From: Legionella nautarum
Lineage (GTDB): Bacteria; Pseudomonadota; Gammaproteobacteria; Legionellales; Legionellaceae
Assembly (NCBI RefSeq): GCF_001467895.1
Contig: NZ_LNYO01000006.1
Span: forward strand, 1-36,972
Direction of reading: 5' to 3'
DNA: 36,972 nt
A program made the translations under genes and the position numbers. Each line of letters starts with the position of its first letter. The first letter of the stretch is position 1. The notes under the pieces were generated by a model, which worked only from the letters and a program-made list of their open reading frames with translations, was not told where the DNA came from and did not search any database. Positions 15,823 through 23,835 of the stretch are shown one piece after another.

Positions 15823-15841
15823 ATTGCACGATAAGTGCAAT
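15823..15841. promoter_or_regulatory. Palindromic operator O2, prpA-lvrA
   Basis: The arms attgcac (15823-15829) and gtgcaat (15835-15841) flank five bases. The half-site gtgcaat also occurs inside O1 (from about 15804), so the two sites share sequence. Their centres lie about 30 bp apart. Confidence 0.65.
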
Positions 15842-15895
15842 TTGGTTGTCTTTATCTCTCGGATCAAGATAACACAGAATAAAAATAATAACGAG

Positions 15896-16798
15896 ATGTA
15901 CAACCAGGAATGTGTATCAATTATGGATTTTATGGTGAACAGTGAGGAACTTGAGGCGTTATATGGGTTACCCCATGCCCAGCAACTTGCTTATTTAAGA
16001 GGAATGCGGCCCTATATGGACGTTAAAACAGGAATCGTTGGTATAAAACGACGAATAAGCTTACAGTCTATTTCGGAAGAGCTTTATATCCAACCTCATC
16101 AGGGTGTGAGAGGTGAAAAATATTCTCGTGCTCAGGCCAGGCGAGCGCTATCTGCTTTGGAGCGTGTTGGTTTAATTACTTTGCAATCGGAAGATCTCCA
16201 ACTTATTTTAAAATGCAATTTGGCAACTTTTGGTTATTTTGCCCAAAATAAAGTAGTCACAAACCCATCACAGAAAGCAGTCACATTTTGTTCTGACCAA
16301 TCTCTTGAAAATAAAGGGGTTTATGGCGATTTATCAGAAAAACCCATCACAGTAGAACCCTCAAAAGCCGTCACACCTCTATATAGTAATAATAATTATA
16401 TTTTTTTATTAAAGCACTTCAAACAGTTTTGGGATCTTTATCCCCTAAAAAACTCTGAAGCAAAAGCATGGCAAGTTTTTCAAGAACTCAATCCCTCAGA
16501 TGAGGTAATTGCTCAAATAGTTACAGCCTTAAAAAATCAAATTCAATTTGTGCAAAGGCAACAATCTCTTGGTCATTGGGTTCCAAATTGGAAAAATCCT
16601 GCTAACTGGTTAACTCAACGCTGCTGGAATGATGTCATCCCCATTGAACAAAACTTAAAGGAAAATCATGCAAAAAATCGGATTAATTATAGAAACCAAC
16701 AAGCTGCAGACTCTCTCTGGGCTTTGTGCAAACCAGACGACGAAGAATCAGACACCGTCTGCAGCAACGTCATCGAATTCTCAAAACGGGGACGTTAG
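15896..16798 (+). CDS. lvrA: LvrA-like ICE regulatory protein
   Basis: A protein of about 300 aa. The ATG at 15896 has only a weak AACGAG upstream; ATG codons at 15923 and 15932 are alternatives. Residues ~30-110 (AYLRGMRPYMDVKTGIVGIKRRISLQSISEELYIQP, then YSRAQARRALSALERVGLI) look like a winged-helix DNA-binding unit like that of phage replication and plasmid Rep-associated proteins. The C-terminal half (FKQFWDLYPLKNSEAKAWQVF, WVPNWKNPANWLTQRCW) resembles phage replication-initiator partners. The name follows position and layout: after prpA, before lvrB and a csrA paralogue. Biochemical role is not established from sequence. Confidence 0.7.
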   Translation: MYNQECVSIMDFMVNSEELEALYGLPHAQQLAYLRGMRPYMDVKTGIVGIKRRISLQSISEELYIQPHQGVRGEKYSRAQARRALSALERVGLITLQSEDLQLILKCNLATFGYFAQNKVVTNPSQKAVTFCSDQSLENKGVYGDLSEKPITVEPSKAVTPLYSNNNYIFLLKHFKQFWDLYPLKNSEAKAWQVFQELNPSDEVIAQIVTALKNQIQFVQRQQSLGHWVPNWKNPANWLTQRCWNDVIPIEQNLKENHAKNRINYRNQQAADSLWALCKPDDEESDTVCSNVIEFSKRGR

Positions 16799-16799
16799 T

Positions 16800-17147
16800 A
16801 TGAAGTGCATTGATAAGCTATTTCTTAAATTTGCAGCCTATTACGGACCAGTTTGGCGAAGCCAATTAAAGCAAGATGAATTTATTTTGTTTATGAAAAA
16901 AGAGTGGCATAAGGCTCTTGCTCATTTTAGTAATCGCATCGTGGAGTTAGCGATTGAGGCTTGCGGCCTGAGCAAGAGTCTCCCTCCTACTTTGCCGGAA
17001 TTTGTCGATATCTGCAAAAACATTCGTGCGCGTGATGGTTTTATCCGAGCAGTGCCATCCACAAAACCCAAAGGGATTAGCAATGTAGGTAAATCTCACC
17101 TCGCCCAAATCAAAAAACTATTAAATGGCTCTGTCGCCTGTTCTTAG
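16800..17147 (+). CDS. lvrB: LvrB-like ICE protein
   Basis: A 115-aa protein starting MKCIDKLFLKF one base after the lvrA stop, so translation is coupled. The sequence (FAAYYGPVWRSQLKQDEFILFMKKEWHKAL, IEACGLSKSLPPTLPEFVDIC) resembles the replication P-like helper segment of phages. It lacks an ATPase motif. In Legionella ICEs lvrA, lvrB and a csrA paralogue (lvrC) occur together and affect excision and transfer; this gene fits that slot. An AGGAG ribosome-binding site for a following mini-ORF overlaps its stop. Confidence 0.68.
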   Translation: MKCIDKLFLKFAAYYGPVWRSQLKQDEFILFMKKEWHKALAHFSNRIVELAIEACGLSKSLPPTLPEFVDICKNIRARDGFIRAVPSTKPKGISNVGKSHLAQIKKLLNGSVACS

Positions 17148-17157
17148 GAGTAAAACT

Positions 17158-17184
17158 ATGAAACAGAGAAGGTGGTGGTGTTAA
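17158..17184 (+). CDS. Possible leader mini-ORF (MKQRRWWC)
   Basis: An AGGAG seven bases upstream precedes an ATG opening eight codons, Met-Lys-Gln-Arg-Arg-Trp-Trp-Cys, then TAA. Two tryptophan and two arginine codons (AGA, AGG) in a row, followed by an AT-rich tract and a small hairpin (17202-17218), look like a leader peptide or translational pause device ahead of the secreted-protein genes. It could also be chance; no conservation data are available. Confidence 0.3.
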   Translation: MKQRRWWC

Positions 17185-17201
17185 TTTTTAACCAAAAAAA
17201 A

Positions 17202-17218
17202 TAGCGAAAAATGCGCTA
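17202..17218 (+). other. Small hairpin upstream of secreted-protein gene
   Basis: The arms tagcg and cgcta form a 5-bp stem around a 7-base loop. It lies between the mini-ORF and the gene at 17265 and is not followed by a T-run. It is weak on its own. Confidence 0.3.
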
Positions 17219-17264
17219 GCTGACCAAGAAACCGTTTTTAAACTCAACTCTAAGGGAGAAAAAA

Positions 17265-17675
17265 ATGAAAAAAAAGAATAAAAAACTCATGATGTCGATG
17301 ACAGGGGCATTGATTGCCTTCTCAGCCCATGCATTCACAAACGACCCCTCTCAACTAATCCATGAATGTGAAGCCATTGCCCATAAACTTCAGTATTTAG
17401 CGCATACAAAGCCAGATGATTCGTGTTCTGGTGATTTGCAGATTGCCTCATCCTACATGAAAGTGGCAGGTACCAAACTTCAACGTGGTAAATACGCTCA
17501 AGCATCTACCTCTATCCATTATGCTGACTTTGAATTACAAGCCATAAGCTACCGTCCTTATTGCGAACACTTTGCTAATCAAGTGAAATTCATTCGTGCT
17601 GAGGTCATCTCTCTTGCAAACCAAGTTGATGATTTCAATGGATTAAAAAGCCAAGTTAACCAAGAGAAAGGATGA
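17265..17675 (+). CDS. Secreted hypothetical protein
   Basis: A 136-aa protein with a clear Sec signal peptide (basic MKKKNKK, hydrophobic SMTGALIAFS, cleavage near AHA-F at residue 23). The mature part is helical and has three cysteines (35, 54, 100). No known domain is recognised. A good ribosome-binding site (GGGAG) precedes the ATG. It lies between lvrB and the collagen-like gene and reads in the same direction, so both exported proteins are probably expressed with the regulatory block. Confidence 0.75.
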   Translation: MKKKNKKLMMSMTGALIAFSAHAFTNDPSQLIHECEAIAHKLQYLAHTKPDDSCSGDLQIASSYMKVAGTKLQRGKYAQASTSIHYADFELQAISYRPYCEHFANQVKFIRAEVISLANQVDDFNGLKSQVNQEKG

Positions 17676-17709
17676 TTATAAGCATGAAAAACGTTCTTAG
17701 GGGTAACTG

Positions 17710-18609
17710 ATGTTGAAACAACGACTTGCCAACAGGAGCCTAAAGAAAAAAATAATGGGATTTTCCCTATTATTTTTAAGTCTCTCAATGGCTCATGCTG
17801 ATGACAGTGAGCTTTGGGCACGCATAGGTGTCATACAAAATACACTTATTATTTTAGAGGACCAAATTAAGAACATTCCTGCAGGGCCTCAAGGACCAGC
17901 AGGTCCCCAAGGCGAACCAGGCCCACAAGGTTTTCAAGGAGAACCTGGGATGCCAGGTCTCCAAGGCGAACAAGGCAACCAAGGTCCGCAAGGTGAACCA
18001 GGAGAACAATCTTATTATCAAGCTGGAGAAGGGATTAGTATTGAAGGTTCTATCATCAGTGCTATCAATAAAACTCATCAACTCGGTGATAGTTATCAAG
18101 GCGGAGTTATTTTTTGGTTAGATGAAACCGGTCAACACGGACTAATTGGATCGAAGTATGATTTGAATGACAACCAAGGTGTTCAATGGCGCAATGGTGA
18201 TAGTGGCAATAAGATAACTAATGCTTCTTCAGACGGAATTGGTGCGGGTGAAAACAATACTCGCCTAATTATCGCTGAGCAAACTGCCGACAATCAATCG
18301 GGCACCTTTGCAGCTCTCGTTGCGGCTCGGTTTAGTGTCAGTGATGATGGTCTAACGCCGTGTACGATCCCCGCAGACCCCAATACCATTTGTTATGGCG
18401 ATTGGTATTTACCATCCATCTACGAATTATCGCTCTTGAAAACCCGTTTGCAACGCCAAGGGATCAGGAATTTTGCGCCTGATTTTTATTGGAGTTCGAC
18501 AGAAGCCGGAGTAGCGAATGCTTGGCTTCAAAATTTCAGTACCGGTGAAATTGTGCAAAGTGACAAGGCATCGACCTTAGGTCATGTACGCGCTATTCGA
18601 AAATTTTAA
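17710..18609 (+). CDS. Lcl-like secreted collagen-repeat adhesin
   Basis: A 299-aa protein with an N-terminal signal peptide (cleavage after AHA, residue 30) and a short coiled coil (~33-57). It then has 14 uninterrupted Gly-X-Y triplets at residues 59-100, rich in GPQ, GEP and GEQ. The C-terminal domain (~101-299) is of DUF1566/Lcl type (GGVIFWLDETGQHGLIG, GDWYLPSIYELSLL, FYWSSTE, HVRAIRKF). Legionella Lcl is a trimeric adhesin that binds sulfated glycosaminoglycans and promotes biofilm and host attachment. This is probably a shorter paralogue. An 8-codon mini-ORF ends in TGATG at its start, suggesting coupled translation. It is an unusual gene to find in a conjugation control region. Confidence 0.85.
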   Translation: MLKQRLANRSLKKKIMGFSLLFLSLSMAHADDSELWARIGVIQNTLIILEDQIKNIPAGPQGPAGPQGEPGPQGFQGEPGMPGLQGEQGNQGPQGEPGEQSYYQAGEGISIEGSIISAINKTHQLGDSYQGGVIFWLDETGQHGLIGSKYDLNDNQGVQWRNGDSGNKITNASSDGIGAGENNTRLIIAEQTADNQSGTFAALVAARFSVSDDGLTPCTIPADPNTICYGDWYLPSIYELSLLKTRLQRQGIRNFAPDFYWSSTEAGVANAWLQNFSTGEIVQSDKASTLGHVRAIRKF

Positions 18610-18640
18610 ATCTTACAATTTAATAAGAAGGAGAATCAAT

Positions 18641-18916
18641 ATGTTGCTTTTAACAAGAAAAATCGGTGAATCGGTCATCATTTCTGAAGAGATCTACTGC
18701 ACAGTAGTTGGAATTAAAGGTAATCAGGCCAGGCTTGCCTTTACGGCTCCGGAATCCGTATCCATTCATCGCGAGGAAATTCAAAGACGCATTTGGCGTG
18801 AACAATATGAAAAAAAAGAGGAAGAGAACTCGCTTGGAAACAAAGAAACAGTGATGGACTGTTTAATCAACCGGTTAAAAGGAATGGCTAATGCAACCCC
18901 TGTTACTGAGAGCTAA
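18641..18916 (+). CDS. lvrC: CsrA-family RNA-binding regulator (LvrC/CsrT-like)
   Basis: A 91-aa protein from ATG 18641 with AAGGAG upstream. Residues 1-58 are a full CsrA domain (MLLLTRKIGESVIISEEI, APESVSIHREEI) with Leu4 and Arg44, the RNA-contact residues, conserved. The ~30-residue C-terminal tail (EEENSLGNKETVMDCLINRLK) is longer than in housekeeping CsrA (about 60-65 aa). Legionella ICEs carry such paralogues in front of their transfer operons, where they control transfer or growth-phase genes. Its own ribosome-binding site contains a GGA, so autoregulation is possible. It lies immediately upstream of trbB in the same direction. Confidence 0.88.
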   Translation: MLLLTRKIGESVIISEEIYCTVVGIKGNQARLAFTAPESVSIHREEIQRRIWREQYEKKEEENSLGNKETVMDCLINRLKGMANATPVTES

Positions 18917-18931
18917 TCCACAAGGTTGAAC

Positions 18932-19891
18932 ATGAAACTACTTGAAGAACAATTAACAGTAAACGATAGGGCCAAAGAAAAACTTCGCCGTGATATTGGC
19001 CCTATTATTGAAAATGCTTTAGTCGACCCTAAAACCGTTGAAATTATGCTTAATGCGGATGGTTTCTTATGGCAAGAACGGCTTGGTGAAAAGATGCAAT
19101 GCATAGGAACCCTATCAACAGCTCGAGCAGAATCGGTGATTAAAACGATTGCCGGTTTTCATGGTAAGGAAGTCACAAAGTATAAACCTTTGCTTGAAGG
19201 GGAACTACCACTGGATGGCTCACGATTTGCAGGGCAACTTCCACCGGTTGTTTCAAGTCCGACCTTTGCAATTCGTAAAAAAGCCATTGCGATTTTCACA
19301 CTGGATAATTATGTCGACTCAGCAATTATGACAGAGGCTCAGTGTAAAGCCCTTAAAAAAGCAATTACTGCGCATCGCAACATCCTTGTTATTGGTGGCA
19401 CAGGTTCAGGAAAAACAACCTTAGTCAATGCCATTATTAATGAAATGGTGCGATGTGACCCTTCCGAGCGTGTGTTTATCATCGAAGACACCGGCGAGAT
19501 TCAATGTGCCGCAAAAAACTGTGTCCAATACCACACTACTCTCGATGTCAGCATGACGATGTTATTAAAGACCACGCTTCGAATGCGGCCTGACCGAATC
19601 TTAGTGGGCGAGGTCAGAGGCGAGGAGGCTCTTGATTTGCTGGATGCCTGGAATACCGGACATGAAGGAGGTGCTGCCACCCTTCATGCCAATAATGCTT
19701 TAGCAGGATTAGCCCGTTTAAAGTCATTGATAACTCGTAATCCTCACGCTCCAAAAGACATAGAGCCACTCATTGGCGAAGCAGTCCATTGCGTTGTTCA
19801 TATAGCTCGTACCCCAGAAGGCCGGCGTGTACAAGAAATCCTTGAAGTATCAGGGTTTTCGAACGGCCAATATATCACTCGACCTCTTTAA
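18932..19891 (+). CDS. trbB: TrbB, VirB11-type secretion ATPase
   Basis: A 319-aa cytoplasmic hexameric ATPase that powers pilus assembly and DNA transfer. The Walker A (GGTGSGKTTL) is near residue 154, with VFIIEDTGEIQ (Asp box), RMRPDRILVGEVRGEEALDLL (Walker B region) and GHEGGAATLHAN (His box). All are intact. ATG 18932 is preferred; a TTG at 18926 is also in frame. It opens the trb operon, 15 bases after csrA. Confidence 0.93.
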   Translation: MKLLEEQLTVNDRAKEKLRRDIGPIIENALVDPKTVEIMLNADGFLWQERLGEKMQCIGTLSTARAESVIKTIAGFHGKEVTKYKPLLEGELPLDGSRFAGQLPPVVSSPTFAIRKKAIAIFTLDNYVDSAIMTEAQCKALKKAITAHRNILVIGGTGSGKTTLVNAIINEMVRCDPSERVFIIEDTGEIQCAAKNCVQYHTTLDVSMTMLLKTTLRMRPDRILVGEVRGEEALDLLDAWNTGHEGGAATLHANNALAGLARLKSLITRNPHAPKDIEPLIGEAVHCVVHIARTPEGRRVQEILEVSGFSNGQYITRPL

Positions 19892-19904
19892 GGAAACCAT
19901 ATAA

Positions 19905-20279
19905 ATGAATTTAACAGATACCTCGTTTAACCCTAAATTCTTATTCTTTATCACTGTTCTACTTGGTCTACTATTAGTCACTCATCCTTCAATGGCAGCC
20001 ACTGCTGGAGGCGGATTACCTTATGAAGGATGGCTGACTAAAGTGCAGAATTCCATTACAGGGCCTGTCGCCTACACGATATCTATTATCGGGTTAGTGG
20101 CCGCTGGGTCTATGTTGATTTTTGGTGGTGATTTGAATGGTTTTGCACGCATTCTAGTGTTTTTTGTGCTTGTTTTATCCTTCATCATAGCAGCCCAAAA
20201 TACAATTTCGGCAATTACTGGAAAAAGCGCTGAGATTAAGCAAGTTTCTCACTTTAGTGATGGGGAGTCTTCATTATGA
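19905..20279 (+). CDS. trbC: TrbC, VirB2-type pilin precursor
   Basis: A 124-aa protein with a long signal sequence (hydrophobic FLFFITVLLGLLLVTHPSMAA) and two further membrane helices (GPVAYTISIIGLVAAGSMLIFGG, ILVFFVLVLSFIIAA). This is the major pilin pattern. In IncP systems TrbC is trimmed and cyclised by TraF; a TraF homologue is present at 31194. Its 3' end overlaps trbD by four bases. Confidence 0.88.
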   Translation: MNLTDTSFNPKFLFFITVLLGLLLVTHPSMAATAGGGLPYEGWLTKVQNSITGPVAYTISIIGLVAAGSMLIFGGDLNGFARILVFFVLVLSFIIAAQNTISAITGKSAEIKQVSHFSDGESSL

Positions 20280-20572
20280 CTCTTCGCGCTTTGCCTATCC
20301 GACGCTCTAGCAATCGTCCCAATCTTTTTTTAGGTGGCGACAGAGAACTGGTGATGTTTTCAGGGCTTTTGGCGGCCATATTAATCTTTGCCAGTCAAGA
20401 TTGGTGTGCGCTCATTGTTGGCGTTGGTTTTTGGTTTACTGGGTTATGGGTGCTTAGGCTTATGGCCAAAAGTGACCCCTATATGCGCGCCATTTATTTA
20501 AGACAGCGGCGTTATCAATCCTATTATCCAGCTCGCGCAACCCCCTTTCGATCGAATTCGAGTTTTAGGTAG
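20276..20572 (+). CDS. trbD: TrbD, VirB3-type inner-membrane protein
   Basis: A 98-aa protein with the short basic N-terminus and two adjacent membrane helices (ELVMFSGLLAAILIFASQDW, ALIVGVGFWFTGLWVL) typical of VirB3/TrbD. It ends with a basic RQRRYQSYYPARATPF tail. It overlaps trbC and is followed six bases later by trbE, with which VirB3 proteins associate. Confidence 0.87.
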   Translation: MTLRALPIRRSSNRPNLFLGGDRELVMFSGLLAAILIFASQDWCALIVGVGFWFTGLWVLRLMAKSDPYMRAIYLRQRRYQSYYPARATPFRSNSSFR

Positions 20573-20578
20573 AGCGCC

Positions 20579-23116
20579 ATGATACAAATAATGCCTATTT
20601 TCATTGCTCTGCCTGGCCTCTTACTCTTGCTGGTTTTATTCAGACAGGTACGGTTGGTAACAGGCACACTTCATCTAAAAAAGCATCGAAAAAAAGAAGC
20701 GGGACTTGCTGATTTACTCAATTATGCCGCGGTCGTAGATGATGGGGTAATTATTGGGAAAAACGGCTCTTTTATGGCCTCCTGGCTTTATCGCGGTGAA
20801 GACCAGGCAAGCTCAACTGACGAGGCTTGTGAAATGGTGTCGTTTAGAATCAATCAAGCCTTAAGTAATATGGGCAATGGCTGGATGATTCATGTCGATG
20901 CAATCAGACAAACTACACCCAAATACAGTGAGCGAGGATTGTCCCATTTTCCTGATCCCGTTTCTCAAGCAGTGGATGAAGAACGACGCTGCTTATTTGA
21001 AAATATTGGCACCCTATATGAGGGATGTTTCATCATTACCCTAACCTGGTTTCCTCCTGTTTTAGCAGAGCAACGATTTGTTGAGTTAATGTTTGAGGAT
21101 GATCAAAAGAAACTCTCCAATAAAGCGCGTACTACCCAATTAATTGGCCAGTTTAAACGGGAATGCCAAAACTTTGAAACGCGCCTCAGTTCGGCGGTTT
21201 CACTTGAAAGACTGAACGTTGAAAAAGTAGTACTAGAGGATAGCCTAACAGCGTCACAGGATAAGTTGTTAAGTTTTATTCAGTATTGCGTGACAGGACT
21301 CAATCACCCCATTCATTTACCTAACAATCCCATTTACCTCGATGCTTTAATTGGCGGACAAGAACTCATGACAGGAGTTATCCCTAAAATTGGCCGCAAT
21401 TTTATTCAATGTGTAGCCATTGAAGGGTTTCCCTTAGAATCAACCCCAGGCATTTTGAATGCCTTAACTGAACTGCCCATTGAATACCGGTGGAATTCTC
21501 GCTTTATTTTTATGGATAACCATGAAGCAGTCGCACACTTAACAAAATTTAGAAAAAAATGGCAGCAAAAAGTGAGAGGTTTTTATGCTCAACTCTTTAA
21601 TACCAATAAAGGGGTTATTGATGAAGATGCCCTTGATATGGTCAACGATGCCCAATCAGCGATTGCTGAAACGAATTCTGGACTCGTCGCTCAGGGTTAT
21701 TACACGTCCGTTGTGGTTTTGATGGATGAAAACCGTGATTTGGTTGAACAATCAGCCCGTTTTATTGAAAAAGTAATTAATCGCTTAGGTTTTGCTGCGA
21801 GGACAGAAACAATCAATACGATGGAAGCCTTTTTAGGCAGTCTGCCAGGACATGGGGTTGAGAACGTGCGTCGACCTTTATTGCATACGATGAATCTTGC
21901 AGACTTGTTGCCCACTTCAACAATTTGGACAGGGCAAAACGAAGCACCAAGCCCCTTATTTCCATCTCATTCACCGCCATTAATGCATTGTGTTACCAGT
22001 GGCAATTCCCCCTTTCGTTTAAACCTTCATGTCAGGGATTTAGGTCATGGTATTGTCTTTGGTCCCACTCGCTCTGGTAAATCGACGCTTTTAGGCTTAA
22101 TTGCCTTGTCCTGGCGGCGCTATCCTGGTGCTCGTATCTATGCTTTTGACAAGGGCATGTCTATGTATCCAACTTGCAAGGGCGTTGGCGGTGAGCATTA
22201 CACGATTGCTGCCAATGACTCTCGTCTTGCCTTTGCTCCCTTGCAATTTTTAGAAACTAAGGCAGACAGGGCATGGGCAATGGAGTGGATTGATACTATT
22301 TTGGCTTTAAATGGTTTAGCGACCACCCCTCATCAGCGCAATGAAATTGGTTATGCGATTGTCAACATGCATCAAAGCCAAGCGAAAACCATGTCTGAAT
22401 TCTCTCTCATGATTCAGGATGAGCAAATTCGTGAAACCTTAAAACAATATACCATCGATGGCTTAATGGGACATTTAGTGGATGCCGAGGTTGATGGCTT
22501 AGCTCTTTCTGATTTCATGACCTTTGAAATTGAGCACTTAATGCGATTAGGTGAGAAATTTGCACTGCCTGTGCTGCTTTATCTTTTTCGCCGCATTGAA
22601 CGTACCCTAGATGGTCGACCAACCCTTATCCTTCTTGATGAAGCTTGGTTGATGCTCGCGCATCCTAAGTTTCGTCAAAAAATTGCAGAATGGCTTGACT
22701 CGATGGCTAAACTGAATTGTTCGGTACTCATGGCGACTCAGCACCTCTCTCATGCAGCAAACTCAGGGATTTTGGACGTGATTGTAGAATCCACTGCGAC
22801 TAAAATTTTCCTACCAAACCTTTATGCGCGCGAAGAAAGTACAGCAGCACTTTATACGCGTATGGGTTTAAATAAACGGCTAATTGATATCGTTGCTGAA
22901 GCTACCCCAAAACAAGATTATCTCTACGTTAGCGAAATGGGACAACGTGTTTTTCAACTCACTCTAGGCCCTTTAGCGCTTTCTTTTGTGGGTGCTACCT
23001 CACCTGAATCGATAGCAACCATTCAAAAACTTGAGTTAAGGCATGGAAAAGATTGGGTGCCTGAGTGGCTTTTGTCTAAAGGTTTAAATCTAAATGATTA
23101 TGGAATAGCACGATGA
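20579..23116 (+). CDS. trbE: TrbE, VirB4-type secretion ATPase
   Basis: An 845-aa inner-membrane-associated ATPase. An N-terminal hydrophobic segment is followed by the CagE/TrbE/VirB domain and a RecA-like core with Walker A GPTRSGKST (near residue 494) and Walker B LILLDEAWLML (near 682). SVLMATQHLSHA near the end is the conserved ATP-sensing motif. Length is normal for TrbE. It overlaps trbF by four bases (ATGA). Confidence 0.94.
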   Translation: MIQIMPIFIALPGLLLLLVLFRQVRLVTGTLHLKKHRKKEAGLADLLNYAAVVDDGVIIGKNGSFMASWLYRGEDQASSTDEACEMVSFRINQALSNMGNGWMIHVDAIRQTTPKYSERGLSHFPDPVSQAVDEERRCLFENIGTLYEGCFIITLTWFPPVLAEQRFVELMFEDDQKKLSNKARTTQLIGQFKRECQNFETRLSSAVSLERLNVEKVVLEDSLTASQDKLLSFIQYCVTGLNHPIHLPNNPIYLDALIGGQELMTGVIPKIGRNFIQCVAIEGFPLESTPGILNALTELPIEYRWNSRFIFMDNHEAVAHLTKFRKKWQQKVRGFYAQLFNTNKGVIDEDALDMVNDAQSAIAETNSGLVAQGYYTSVVVLMDENRDLVEQSARFIEKVINRLGFAARTETINTMEAFLGSLPGHGVENVRRPLLHTMNLADLLPTSTIWTGQNEAPSPLFPSHSPPLMHCVTSGNSPFRLNLHVRDLGHGIVFGPTRSGKSTLLGLIALSWRRYPGARIYAFDKGMSMYPTCKGVGGEHYTIAANDSRLAFAPLQFLETKADRAWAMEWIDTILALNGLATTPHQRNEIGYAIVNMHQSQAKTMSEFSLMIQDEQIRETLKQYTIDGLMGHLVDAEVDGLALSDFMTFEIEHLMRLGEKFALPVLLYLFRRIERTLDGRPTLILLDEAWLMLAHPKFRQKIAEWLDSMAKLNCSVLMATQHLSHAANSGILDVIVESTATKIFLPNLYAREESTAALYTRMGLNKRLIDIVAEATPKQDYLYVSEMGQRVFQLTLGPLALSFVGATSPESIATIQKLELRHGKDWVPEWLLSKGLNLNDYGIAR

Positions 23117-23835
23117 AACTACTTAAAAAAACACAAGACCAAGAATCAAACACTGTAAATCCTTATCTCAACGCAAGACGAGCCTGGAATGAGCATGTCG
23201 GCGGATTAATGAAATCCGTCCAAGTTTGGCAATTAGTAGGTCTAGGAAGTCTTCTCATTGCATTAACTGCCGTTGGCGGCCTTATTGCTATTGGTAGTCA
23301 ATCCAAATTTATTCCCTTAGTCTTTCAGCAAGATGCAAGCGGCAACACGCTTTCGATTACCCGTGCCGATAAAATAGGTGAGGCAACCCTTGAGGATTAT
23401 CAAAGTATAGCGGCACGATTCATAGAAGCGATTCGTCTGGTGACCGCTGATGCGGATTTACAAAAAAAGGCTATTTTACAAACTTACTCCTACTTAAATG
23501 GCAGTGATGCCGCGGTGAGTAAAGCAAACCAATACTTTAATGGAAACGCAGATGCCAATCCCTTTAATCGCGCCGCCTTTGAAATAGTGAGTGTCGATAT
23601 CCGTTCTGTTTTGCAAGAAACCGATAGCACCTGGCAGGTGGATTGGATTGAAACGATTCGAAATCGCGATGGCACATTGAAGTCCCAACCGAAGGCAATG
23701 AAAGCGCTTCTGACCTTGTATCAAAATCCCCGACTAAGCGATTCAGCCAATGACACGCTCTTAAAAAACCCGCATTTTATTTTTGTGCGCGATTTTAGTT
23801 GGTCTAGTGATTTACAATCTGGAGTTAATCAATGA
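23113..23835 (+). CDS. trbF: TrbF, VirB8-type channel protein
   Basis: A 240-aa bitopic protein: short cytoplasmic N-terminus (NPYLNARRAWNEHVGG), one membrane helix (VWQLVGLGSLLIALTAVGGLIAIG) and a periplasmic NTF2-like VirB8 domain including a WQVDWIETIRNRDG strand. It scaffolds the inner-membrane complex. It overlaps both neighbours by four bases. Confidence 0.92.
   Translation: MKLLKKTQDQESNTVNPYLNARRAWNEHVGGLMKSVQVWQLVGLGSLLIALTAVGGLIAIGSQSKFIPLVFQQDASGNTLSITRADKIGEATLEDYQSIAARFIEAIRLVTADADLQKKAILQTYSYLNGSDAAVSKANQYFNGNADANPFNRAAFEIVSVDIRSVLQETDSTWQVDWIETIRNRDGTLKSQPKAMKALLTLYQNPRLSDSANDTLLKNPHFIFVRDFSWSSDLQSGVNQ

Noticed and set aside
17880-18007. CRISPR-like short repeats
   Set aside because: The repetition is codon-level collagen triplets inside an ORF, with no constant repeat/spacer structure. 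No CRISPR array was seen in the window.
17854-18099. 81-codon ORF antisense to the collagen repeats
   Set aside because: Long antisense frames are expected opposite GC-biased Gly-X-Y repeats.
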